Position numbers and translations under genes: made by a program
Shown: positions 29,641 through 38,013 of the stretch, one piece after another
How the letters are laid out: every line of letters starts with the position of its first letter
Numbering within the stretch: position 1 is the stretch's first letter
Source: Caldilineaceae bacterium
GTDB lineage: Bacteria; Chloroflexota; Anaerolineae; Caldilineales; Caldilineaceae
Direction: 5' to 3'
Assembly: GCA_019637695.1 (NCBI GenBank)
Contig: JAHBVG010000073.1
Span: 1-38,382, forward strand
DNA length: 38,382 bases
The notes under the pieces: generated by a model
The model's database searches: none
Told to the model about the DNA's origin: nothing
Seen by the model: only the letters and a program-made list of their open reading frames with translations

Positions 29641-30441
29641 ATGGATGTCTATATAATTGTGATTCTCTTCCTCCTGGTCGCCTGCCTGGGACTCGCCTAC
29701 GAGACGCGCAAACGCGGCGAGGATCTGGAACGTCATCAACAGGCGCACGAAGCGGAAGCGACCCGTCTGCGCCGTGAAGTGGATGGCGCGCGCCAGGCTC
29801 ACCAAAAAGAAGTGGCCCAATTGCGCGCACGGCAGCAGCGGGAGATGGAGCAAGTAAGCGCTGCTCACCGCGCCGAGATGGAGCGGCTGCGCGAAAGCCA
29901 CCGCCAGGAGCAGGCGCGCCAGCCCGTCGTACAGCCGAATCCGCCGCGCCCGGCGGGCGTCGCCCGCTCAGATGCGCGCACCGCTCGCCACGATTGGTTG
30001 AATCATCTGCCAGGGGCAATCTATGAGAACGAAGCCGAAGTCGAGGCGAAATTTGTCTTTCCGCTGGTGCAATCGCTGGGCTACAGTGTGCGCGATTTCT
30101 CGCGGCGGGTGCCGGTAGGGCTGCGCCTGGGCGAACAAGCTCTAGCCGGTGAAGCCGATTGGGTACTCTGGGAAGCCGCCAAACCCGGCGCGGACCCATC
30201 GGCGCTGGCGGTGATCGAGGTGAGCGCACCTGATCAAGCATTGGACGATGGCGTGCAGACCAGGGCGCGCTCCTATGCCTTTGGCGTCGGCGCGCCGGTC
30301 TATCTGATCACCAACGGCAAGCAATTACAACTCTTCCGTCGCGACGTGCGCACCGATCCGCTGTTGCTTGAATGCAAAGTGGAAGAGTTCGCCGCCTGCT
30401 GGCAACATCTCTATGATCTCTTGGGCGTTCACACATCATGA
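29641..30441 (+). CDS. Membrane-anchored coiled-coil protein with HsdR_N-like nuclease fold
   Basis: A 266-residue protein. Residues 3-20 form an N-terminal transmembrane anchor (VYIIVILFLLVACLGLAY), residues 22-92 a Glu/Arg/Gln-rich coiled coil, 93-115 a Pro-rich linker, and 116-266 a domain resembling the N-terminal part of type I restriction R subunits. Expected PD-(D/E)xK positions are Asp173 (EADWVLW) and Glu193 in VIEVSAPDQAL. The usual Lys of ExK is Ser195 here, so cutting activity is doubtful. GVQTRARSYAFGVG and VYLITNGKQLQLF support the fold. ATG 29641 has AAAGGAG. It lies downstream of the type III system and overlaps the next gene by 4 bp. Confidence 0.78.
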   Translation: MDVYIIVILFLLVACLGLAYETRKRGEDLERHQQAHEAEATRLRREVDGARQAHQKEVAQLRARQQREMEQVSAAHRAEMERLRESHRQEQARQPVVQPNPPRPAGVARSDARTARHDWLNHLPGAIYENEAEVEAKFVFPLVQSLGYSVRDFSRRVPVGLRLGEQALAGEADWVLWEAAKPGADPSALAVIEVSAPDQALDDGVQTRARSYAFGVGAPVYLITNGKQLQLFRRDVRTDPLLLECKVEEFAACWQHLYDLLGVHTS

Positions 30442-31754
30442 ATGGATTCGTCAGACTCAGCGATTGGCTCTTCACCTGGCCTGTGCGCCTGCCCTTCTGG
30501 CTGTGGGAACGGAGTGGGCTGGGGCGGATGATCGCGGTAACATATGTGGTTCTGCTCTTTGCCGCGGTCTTTGCGTTGGGCTTGGCCGGGGTGAGTACGC
30601 TGCTGGAGCGTCAGGCAGGCCGACCCGCGCCGATTGTGATTCCGCCCGCAGAGATCGAAACGCCAACGCCCACACCGACCGAGGCCGACATCCCCGCAGA
30701 GACGCCGACGCCAACGGAGATCCCTGTGGAACCGCCGACGCCCATCCCGACGGAGACGCCCACGGATACCCCTGCGCCGCTGCAACCGGTCCCGCCGACG
30801 CCTACGCCGACGGTGGATCTGCCGACGCCCACGGACACACCGCCGATCCCGACGGAAACGCCGACGCCGATCCCCACCGACACACCGACGCCCAGCCCGA
30901 CCGATACGCCGACGCCCGTCCCGACGCCGACCCCTACAGAGACGCCGACCGAGACGCCGGTTGCTGCTGTACAGGCGGAGAGCATCGCCGCCGCGCCTTT
31001 GCGATTGGGCCCTGATCAAAGCTATCCGATTGTGGATACGGTGGAGCCGGGCGATCGATTGCTGGTCTATGCGCGCACTGCCGATGGCCTTTGGCTTCAG
31101 GTAGACCCGATTGGTTTCACCTGGATCGCCACAGAGTTTGTCGTCCTTGAGCAAGATGTGGCGGACCTCCCGATGGCGCGCGCCATTCCACCGTTGCCAC
31201 TGGCGACGCCCACACCGTCGCCGCCCGCTGTCTCTGTGCCTGTGCGCACGCCGACACCGACGCCCCAACCGCAGACGGTCATCGAAGAGACGCCGACTCC
31301 GCAACCATCCAGAGGCCTGGGCCTGGCCGTGGAAGATTGGGAATTCCAATTCGGCGCCGGTCTGCTCGACGAAGAGAGTAACCGTTGGCAATATTTGGGC
31401 GGCGCAGAAGCGGGTGGATTGGATGCTGAATTCTGGGAAGAACGGGTACGGCTTATTGACTTACGTCTGCCTCCAGCCCTGGCCCTGCTGCCCGAAGAAG
31501 CAAACCTCTTTGTCGAGCGGCTCACGCCCGCAGACAGCGAATTGATCGATGCCTACACTACACTAGATCAACCGGATACATTGGTTCAGGTCTATCAGAG
31601 TGAGTGGCTGTCCGAGCAGTTCGATGAGATCCGCTGGCCCGGAGAGGAACCGGGGATCTTCTATGTCTATTTCACGCTGGCGAACGAGCGAGTCATCGGC
31701 TTAACCTTTGTTGTTGAGGATATGGAAATATCGAATTTTCTCCCCGTCCCCTGA
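30438..31754 (+). CDS. Membrane protein with Pro/Thr-rich stalk and SH3-like domain
   Basis: A 438-residue protein. One transmembrane segment (about 31-55) follows a short cytoplasmic part. A long Pro/Thr stalk of PTPTPTE-type repeats covers ~75-180. A bacterial SH3-like domain (~182-238: LGPDQSYPIVDTVEPGDRL, ADGLWLQVDPIGFTWIATEFV) follows, then a second Pro/Thr stretch (~250-290) and an unassigned C-terminal domain of ~150 residues. SH3b domains often bind cell-wall peptides, so the outer part may contact the wall or other cells. Its ATG overlaps the stop of the preceding gene (ATGA), so the two are coupled and probably work together. The DNA of the stalk is itself a degenerate repeat. Confidence 0.8.
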   Translation: MNGFVRLSDWLFTWPVRLPFWLWERSGLGRMIAVTYVVLLFAAVFALGLAGVSTLLERQAGRPAPIVIPPAEIETPTPTPTEADIPAETPTPTEIPVEPPTPIPTETPTDTPAPLQPVPPTPTPTVDLPTPTDTPPIPTETPTPIPTDTPTPSPTDTPTPVPTPTPTETPTETPVAAVQAESIAAAPLRLGPDQSYPIVDTVEPGDRLLVYARTADGLWLQVDPIGFTWIATEFVVLEQDVADLPMARAIPPLPLATPTPSPPAVSVPVRTPTPTPQPQTVIEETPTPQPSRGLGLAVEDWEFQFGAGLLDEESNRWQYLGGAEAGGLDAEFWEERVRLIDLRLPPALALLPEEANLFVERLTPADSELIDAYTTLDQPDTLVQVYQSEWLSEQFDEIRWPGEEPGIFYVYFTLANERVIGLTFVVEDMEISNFLPVP

Positions 31755-31885
31755 CCGGTGACAAAGGCAACGCCTGGGCGCACAATGGAGGATGACGCGA
31801 TGCATAATCAGCGTCATCTAACCCAAAGATCGATTGAGGCGTCTATCCCTCACCGCCGCCTCGTCACCCAATAGGAGAAACGCCA

Positions 31886-34168
31886 ATGCCACGAATCCTC
31901 ATCATCCATTTAGGCCAGGAAGACAGCGACGAGTCAGCCCTCTTTTTGGGGCAGACTGTCGAAATCCTGCGTCGGGGCTGTCTGGGGGATGCCGAACGCG
32001 CCCGCGCTTTGATTGCTGAATACGACGGACGGGTCGACGCTATCGGCCTGGAAGGGCTGCCGGCCGAATTGCAGTTAGGCCACACCAGCCGTATCCACAC
32101 CGTGGGGGCAACGCTGCCCGCCGTCGCCACACAAACGCCGGTAGTGGATGGTTCCGGTGTGCGCGCCGGTTTGGAACGCTGGGGCGTCATTCTGGCGGAT
32201 CGGGTAGAGCCGGGCATTTTCGCCCACAAACGGGTGCTGATGACGCCCGGTCTCAACCACAATGGATTGGCCCAGGCGCTGGGGCGACGTGGCTGCACCC
32301 TCCGCTACGCCGATCCGCTGGTCTATTTCAACTTGCCCGATCTGCCTGGCGTCGGCAGCAAAAATACGTTAGATCAGGCCGCGCCTGCCACCCTGGACCA
32401 ACTTTCCGACGCTCCTTTCCGCCGCATCCAGCCCCAGAGCGGTAAGGCTGGCCGTCGCCGTTCGGCGGATCCCTTCGATTGGGCCGATCTCATTGCCGGC
32501 GACATCGGCGCCATCCGCCGTTATGCGCCGGATCAACTTGCGCGCAAGAGTGTCGTCGTGGAGTGCGCCACCGAGGAAGATCTGGCCGATCTGCGCCGTC
32601 GCGGCGTCACCCTTGTCGTTACCATGATGCCGTCGCCGCAGAACGAGGATGGCGAGAGCCTGGGCCGCTGGTCTGCCGCCACCATCGAAGCGCTCCTGGT
32701 GGCATTGCGCCCTGATCCCAGCGCTCCCCTCACCGAGGACACCTATTTGGATATGCTGGCCGATCTGCAATGGGCGCCAGCCATCCGTTATTTGCAGCCC
32801 GAACAAAGGGGAATCAACCGCTTCGCCTTTGTCATTCACCCGCTCAACGTGGGCATGATCCACAAACATCCACTCTTTTGGTGGACCCGTTATCTGCCCG
32901 ATGATCTGGTGGAAACTGTGTCCGCCCATCTGCCCCCCATGTTTGTCTCCAAAGTCAAGGGCGGCGTCTCCGCGGCCACGGGACAGCGGATTGAGGGATA
33001 TCTGATCACGCTGGGCGCTACCCCGCGCCAGATGATGAAACAGGATGAACACTTCACCTATCGCAAGCTGAACGCCGCCGCCCATATGGCCGAGCGGTTG
33101 GGCGCGCGCATTATGGGGTTGGGCGCGTTTACCAGCGTCGTCGGCGACGCGGGGATCACCGTGGCGCATGAGGCGGATATCGCCATTACCAGCGGCAACA
33201 GCCTCACCGTGGCGGCAACATTAGAGGCGGCCAAGCAAGCGGTGATCGCAATGGGGGCCACGGATCTGACCAAAGGCAAGGTGATGGTGGTGGGGGCGAC
33301 CGGCTCGATTGCGTCGGTCTGCGCACGCCTCCTGGCCCAGGCGATTGGCGATGTGGTGCTTGTCTCGATTGAGCCAGAAAAACTGTTGGAATTGAAGCGG
33401 ACGATCCAGCGTGAGACGCCGGGCGCAACTGTAACGATTGCCACCAAAGCCGGGGATCTGGTGGCCGACTGCGATCTAATCGTCACGGCAACTTCCGCCT
33501 TTGGTCAGCGCGTAATCGACGTGACCCGCTGCAAACCGGGCGCGGTGATCTGCGATGTGGCGCGTCCTCTCGACATTAACGAGGCCGAAGCCGCGCTCCG
33601 CCCCGATATCCTCGTGATCGAGAGCGGCGAGGTACTCATTCCTGGGGATGTGGATTTTGGCTATGATATTGGCCTGCCGCCCAAGACGTCCTACGCATGT
33701 CTGGGCGAGACGGCGCTGCTGGCAATGGAGGGGCGTTTTGAGGATTACACGCTGGGCCGCGCCATTGAAATTGAGCGGGTGAAGGAGATCTTCCGCCTCT
33801 TCAAGAAGCACGGCTTCCGCCTCGCTGGGCTGCGCTCTTTTGGCCGCTACATCACCGACGAGGATGTGGCGCGGCGGCGAGCGCTGGCCGAGGAGCTGCG
33901 CGCCGATCCCGTTCGCCTGGCGCAAGTGAAGGCCGATGCTGCCGCCAGACTCGCCGCCATCCCCGTCATGTCCAAAGGGGTAAAAGCCGCCAATGGACAC
34001 AGCCAACTCTGGACATCCCTGGCTATTGGCGCGGGCCTGCTGGCGGTGATCCTGAGCCGCGGCGTGCGCAAAGCAGAGAGGGAGATTTTAACGCAGAGGC
34101 GCAGAGAGGCAGAGGCGCAGAGCAGAGAGGAAGATTTTAACGCAGAGACGCAGAAAGAAAAATCTTAA
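31886..34168 (+). CDS. Acyl-ACP reductase-like dehydrogenase with large N-terminal domain
   Basis: A 760-residue protein. From about residue 310 onward it resembles long-chain acyl-ACP reductase (AAR) of cyanobacteria: FAFVIHPLNVGMIHKHP, the helical FTYRKLNAAAHMAERLGARIMGLGAFTSVVGDAG, ITSGNS, and the NADP-binding MVVGATGSIASVCARLL (Gly470-Gly473). The N-terminal ~300 residues are not recognised. Compared from memory with AAR, the acylated Cys is replaced by Gly in EGYLITLGATP, so aldehyde formation by thioester is doubtful. A hydrophobic helix (LWTSLAIGAGLLAVILSRG) is near the C-terminus. The last ~25 residues (ILTQRRREAEAQ...) are encoded by the GCAGAG spacer repeat. ATG 31886 has AGGAG. Confidence 0.7.
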   Translation: MPRILIIHLGQEDSDESALFLGQTVEILRRGCLGDAERARALIAEYDGRVDAIGLEGLPAELQLGHTSRIHTVGATLPAVATQTPVVDGSGVRAGLERWGVILADRVEPGIFAHKRVLMTPGLNHNGLAQALGRRGCTLRYADPLVYFNLPDLPGVGSKNTLDQAAPATLDQLSDAPFRRIQPQSGKAGRRRSADPFDWADLIAGDIGAIRRYAPDQLARKSVVVECATEEDLADLRRRGVTLVVTMMPSPQNEDGESLGRWSAATIEALLVALRPDPSAPLTEDTYLDMLADLQWAPAIRYLQPEQRGINRFAFVIHPLNVGMIHKHPLFWWTRYLPDDLVETVSAHLPPMFVSKVKGGVSAATGQRIEGYLITLGATPRQMMKQDEHFTYRKLNAAAHMAERLGARIMGLGAFTSVVGDAGITVAHEADIAITSGNSLTVAATLEAAKQAVIAMGATDLTKGKVMVVGATGSIASVCARLLAQAIGDVVLVSIEPEKLLELKRTIQRETPGATVTIATKAGDLVADCDLIVTATSAFGQRVIDVTRCKPGAVICDVARPLDINEAEAALRPDILVIESGEVLIPGDVDFGYDIGLPPKTSYACLGETALLAMEGRFEDYTLGRAIEIERVKEIFRLFKKHGFRLAGLRSFGRYITDEDVARRRALAEELRADPVRLAQVKADAAARLAAIPVMSKGVKAANGHSQLWTSLAIGAGLLAVILSRGVRKAEREILTQRRREAEAQSREEDFNAETQKEKS

Positions 34169-34330
34169 CGCAGAGAGGAAAATTTTAACGCAAAGACGCA
34201 AAGCTGCAAAGGGTGCAAAGTGAGGGAGAGATAAAGAGAAGGGCAATCTATCGCTATATCTCTCTTCTTCCCTCCCTCTCTTCCTCTCTGCGTCTCTTCC
34301 TCTCTGCGTCTCTGCGTCAAATTTCTATTT
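34078..34330. repeat. GCAGAG-type repeat region with inverted arms
   Basis: A mixture of acgcagag and gacgcag units on one side and ctctgcgt units on the other, between two convergent genes. Perfect 13-bp arms: ACGCAGAGAGGAA at 34168-34180, paired to TTCCTCTCTGCGT at 34281-34293 and 34297-34309. It may form a hairpin that ends both transcripts. The left part encodes the tail of the acyl-ACP reductase-like protein. Confidence 0.8.
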
Positions 34331-37300
34331 TTACCGCGACACCGCCGGTAAATAGAGGATAGACCCATTGCTGCTGACACTCCCACTTTGGCGCGCGATG
34401 ATGCGGTTGGGATCAGATCGCTCAATGTCTAGCCCATCCTCGCTGTAGAGGATCGCCGCGCCCAGGCGGAAGGGGCTGGTCTGCGCGTTCCCGTTCTGGA
34501 AGCGAACCGTGATGTGGAGCAGATCGCCATCCCCGTTGAGCGTCTGTGCGCCAGCCAGCGAGAGATAGAGCCGCCCCTGTCCATCATCGTAGAAACCGGC
34601 AGTGAAATGGGCGGATGAGGCCAATCCGGCCACGGTCACTGCTTCGATCTGATCGATATGGGCAGGATCGTAAACCACAGTGAAATCGCCGCCAATGATG
34701 GCTTGTAACCCCGTCGCTCGCAGCGTCACATTTGCCGTGCTGCCTACGGTTCCGCTGGCGTCGCCCAGCGCTACCGTTGTGATCTGGGCAGATCCGCTCC
34801 TGCGGTCATCCGTACGCGTGGACGGCCACGCGCCGCTGCTCGTCCGATAGAGAAGGCGCGCCGCATCGCCGGCGTCAATGCTGCCGTTGCCGTTGAAGTC
34901 GCCGCTGTTCCGCTCCTGAGCGCTCGGTTGGCGGCGCTGCGTCGAGAAGATCATGGCCTGCGCCACATCCTGAGAACCGATCACCCCATCCCCATTGAGA
35001 TCGCCAGGGATATAGCTTGTGGTCGCCTTGCCTACGGCGACGCTGCCATCCTGAAGGACAAGGGGCGCGCTGGTTACCTCGCCCCCTGCTGCTGTTACAG
35101 TGAGGACAGAGCCGCCCTCCACGCTGGCATCGCGTAGATCCAGCGCGCTCTGGCTTCCTTCCTCACCCAGGATGGCAAAGCTGATCTTAAAGAGTGCGCC
35201 ATCGCCAGCGAGTTCAGCCGGGTCCTCTGGCGTATCGGCCCGTGCCACAATGCGCATCCGCCCGGTGGATTCATCCACGGCGTCTGTGCTGTAATCCCAC
35301 GTATATCCATACCCCAGCGCGCCGGCGGTGATCCCCTGCGGCGCAACCACGGTGGCGTCGTAATCCAACCAGAGATCGCTGCTGTGGATGCGCACCCCAT
35401 TTGCATTGCGCAGGTTGACCGGCACAGTGATGGCATCGCTCGCAGCAATTAACTCGGGTATCCAAAGTTCGAGACGGCCAAAAGATACACAGGCCGTATT
35501 GGACCTTTCCACAACGCGCTCGTCTTCAGCCAACGCCTCGATTCGATAACAGATCTCTGACTCTGGAAGGCTACTGGCGCTGTCATCGTAATAGTAGATT
35601 CCCTCGGTGCGCGCGATCTCAACGAATTCCTCGCCGGTCTTGCGTTCGACTCTATAACCCACCACTGCCAGATCTCGCGGCACATTCCATCTCAAGTCCA
35701 CACTGTGGATGCCTGTCCTCGCCTGGAGGGTCAATGGATAGGGCGTTGGTGTGGGGGTGTCCAGCGCCGACGTCAGGCGCAGTGAAAGCGTATCGAGAAA
35801 GAAATTGCTGTTGAACGAACCATCTGTCTGGATGCGGAAGGCAATGGTGAGCGTCTGCCCGCTAAATGCGCTCACATCTACACTTCCTTGTGTCCAGACG
35901 CCAATGTTATTGGCAACGCATAGATCATAGGTGCGCGCCTTTGTCTGGTTAAGCCAGAGTTCGACCTTATCTTTGCCACAGGAATCCTCCGATGCAATTC
36001 GATAATAGTAGGTGAAGGATGACGCCACACCGTTGAGCGTCACCGTCTGCGAGAGGACGCCTGTTTCGTTTGCCCGTCCTCCTAGCCAGACTGCGTACCC
36101 ATCCGAATGAGGAACGATCCCTTTGAGCGCAGCCTGGTTGAGGATCAGCGCGCCGGGTTCATTGCCAAAATTGGTCGAAGATTCGGCCCAGTCGCCATTG
36201 GGACCTTTGTCGAAGTCGCCATTACGCAGAATCTCGACCCCAGGGGGCATGGGTGTAGGCGATCCGCTGCTGCTCTTCAGCGAGAGATCATCGAGGAAGA
36301 GGCTGCTGGGCGCAGATGCATTGGTGATCAATGACAATGTCAGCGTCACCAATTTGCCCGCATAGTTGCCGAGCCAGATTTCGGGCATTGCCACCCAGCC
36401 ATCTGTCTCTTTGGCCGTGCAGAGATCAAATTCGGTGATAACCGCGCCATCGATCTGCACACGCAGCCAGTCGTTTCCACATTGATCCTGCGAGCGGATC
36501 TGATAGAAAAAGGTGAGTACCGGCGCGAATCCGGGCACGATCAGCGTCTGGCTGATCTGCGCCACTTCGTCGTCGACGCCGCCGAGCCAGGCCAGATACG
36601 AGCCGCTGCGCGGGGAAACAGGCAGGGCTTCATCCGCTTGCGCGAAGATAAGTTGGTTGAGGTGGCGTGAACTTTCGCGCCAGGCGCCGTTTCTGCCCAG
36701 GTCAAAATTGCTGTTGAGCAAGATATTGGGGCTGGGAGTAGGCGGTGTATGGGTCGGTGTCGGCGTCTGCGTCGGCGTCTGCGTAGGGGTTGGCGTTGGC
36801 GTCGTTGTCGAGGTGGGAGTAAGGGTTGGGGTTGGGGTTTCCTCTAGCGCGCCGGTCTGTTGCTCGATCCATGTGACAAAGCGAGAGACGCGCGCATAGA
36901 CGCCAGGGAAATTGGCCCGCGCGCAGCCATTGCCAAAACTCACAATCCCAGCCAGCCGCCAGCCCGGATTCGTAGGAACCACCAGGGGTCCTCCGCTGTC
37001 GCCAAAACAGGCATCTTTGCCGCCTTCCAGGTAGCCTGCACAGAGCATGTTGTCGCTAATCTGCCCGTACGATTGTTTACAAGTAGCGTTGGCGATGATC
37101 GGCAGCGAAACTTCCATCAGCACCTGAGAGTCGGAACCACCCTCCGAAGTGCGACCCCAACCCGTCACCCAGGAAGGATCCCCAGGTTCGACAAGAAAAT
37201 CGAAGGCCGGACTTCTCAGCAAAGGAACAGTTTGGACGCGCTGGTTGATGGTCGCCGGAGAAGCCAGCTTCAGCAGCGCCACATCGTAATCCCAGCCAGT

Positions 37301-37723
37301 TGGGCTATAGTTTGGATGAACGATGGACTGGCTGACTTGTCGGGTCTGTTCCGCTCCATCGCTCTGATTTCGGTGATGTTCACCCAGTACAACGTAGGTC
37401 TGGTTGGGGGGGATGAAATTATTCTGTCGATCATAAAGGCAATGGGCGGCTGTCAGCACCCATTCGGGAGCGATGAGGCTTCCCCCACAAAGAAAATTCC
37501 CCGGGCGGACCAATACCTGCCAGGGCCATGCGCCCGGCGTGGCTTCTTGTCCACCCACGATCTCAGGCTGAAATGTGGTGGGGGGATCTGATGGCTCTGC
37601 TTCTGTTGTCAGCAGCGGAATTGCATCTATCCACATGCCTTCTGCATAAATTCTGTCCATGGGGCTTGCCGAGAAAATTAACAAGGCAAGCATAAACCCA
37701 ACTGCCAGATAGATACGCCTCAT
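34331..37723 (-). CDS. Secreted trypsin-like protease with cohesin-dockerin-cohesin modules
   Basis: A 1130-residue exported protease. Signal peptide: residues 1-28. Trypsin domain: ~55-290, IVGG at 55, His94 (TAAHC), Asp147 (DYDVALL), Ser243 (GDSGGP) and specificity Asp237, so cleavage after Arg/Lys is expected. Glu rather than Arg precedes IVGG, so self-activation is unlikely. Then a Pro/Thr linker (~295-334), two similar beta-sandwich domains each starting near N-x-DF-x-G (~335 and ~495), a fibronectin III-like domain (~665-745), a cohesin-like domain (~750-895), a type I dockerin with two calcium repeats (GDLNGDGVIG and GDFNGNGSID, ~904-965), and a second cohesin-like domain (~979-1115). 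The tail is SILYLPAVSR. Confidence 0.88.
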   Translation of the reverse strand: MRRIYLAVGFMLALLIFSASPMDRIYAEGMWIDAIPLLTTEAEPSDPPTTFQPEIVGGQEATPGAWPWQVLVRPGNFLCGGSLIAPEWVLTAAHCLYDRQNNFIPPNQTYVVLGEHHRNQSDGAEQTRQVSQSIVHPNYSPTGWDYDVALLKLASPATINQRVQTVPLLRSPAFDFLVEPGDPSWVTGWGRTSEGGSDSQVLMEVSLPIIANATCKQSYGQISDNMLCAGYLEGGKDACFGDSGGPLVVPTNPGWRLAGIVSFGNGCARANFPGVYARVSRFVTWIEQQTGALEETPTPTLTPTSTTTPTPTPTQTPTQTPTPTHTPPTPSPNILLNSNFDLGRNGAWRESSRHLNQLIFAQADEALPVSPRSGSYLAWLGGVDDEVAQISQTLIVPGFAPVLTFFYQIRSQDQCGNDWLRVQIDGAVITEFDLCTAKETDGWVAMPEIWLGNYAGKLVTLTLSLITNASAPSSLFLDDLSLKSSSGSPTPMPPGVEILRNGDFDKGPNGDWAESSTNFGNEPGALILNQAALKGIVPHSDGYAVWLGGRANETGVLSQTVTLNGVASSFTYYYRIASEDSCGKDKVELWLNQTKARTYDLCVANNIGVWTQGSVDVSAFSGQTLTIAFRIQTDGSFNSNFFLDTLSLRLTSALDTPTPTPYPLTLQARTGIHSVDLRWNVPRDLAVVGYRVERKTGEEFVEIARTEGIYYYDDSASSLPESEICYRIEALAEDERVVERSNTACVSFGRLELWIPELIAASDAITVPVNLRNANGVRIHSSDLWLDYDATVVAPQGITAGALGYGYTWDYSTDAVDESTGRMRIVARADTPEDPAELAGDGALFKISFAILGEEGSQSALDLRDASVEGGSVLTVTAAGGEVTSAPLVLQDGSVAVGKATTSYIPGDLNGDGVIGSQDVAQAMIFSTQRRQPSAQERNSGDFNGNGSIDAGDAARLLYRTSSGAWPSTRTDDRRSGSAQITTVALGDASGTVGSTANVTLRATGLQAIIGGDFTVVYDPAHIDQIEAVTVAGLASSAHFTAGFYDDGQGRLYLSLAGAQTLNGDGDLLHITVRFQNGNAQTSPFRLGAAILYSEDGLDIERSDPNRIIARQSGSVSSNGSILYLPAVSR

Positions 37724-37858
37724 TCTATTGTCCTACTTTCGAATACTGACTTTAGTCGGTCAAGATCACGAACGAGCAGTACGCTTATTGTAGGGCTGTC
37801 TACCTCACTGGACAACCTGCCAGATGGATGATCAGTAAGTTTTAGACATTTTTGGGGC

Positions 37859-37887
37859 TTGACTTTTGGATTTATCCTTAATAGCAT
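37859..37887 (+). promoter_or_regulatory. Candidate sigma-70 promoter
   Basis: TTGACT (37859-37864), 17-bp spacer, TAGCAT (37882-37887) in an AT-rich region upstream of the ScyD/ScyE-type gene. It implies a leader of about 120 bases. Confidence 0.45.
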
Positions 37888-38013
37888 GGGATGGATATTT
37901 TACCAATAGAGCGTGTCAAGATACGATGATATACATGTATTTGTGTAGAATGGCGCAATCTATTGATGGCTCAAGTTTATCGATCTAACCGCTTTCAATT
38001 TTGGAGGGGAACT

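Noticed and set aside
30657..30960. Direct repeats that could be mistaken for a CRISPR or minisatellite
   Set aside because: They encode PTPTPTE repeats in frame; there are no unique spacers of constant length.
30429..31391. 320-residue Arg-rich frame on -
   Set aside because: It is the complement of the Pro/Thr stalk repeat; composition is extreme and no start signal exists.
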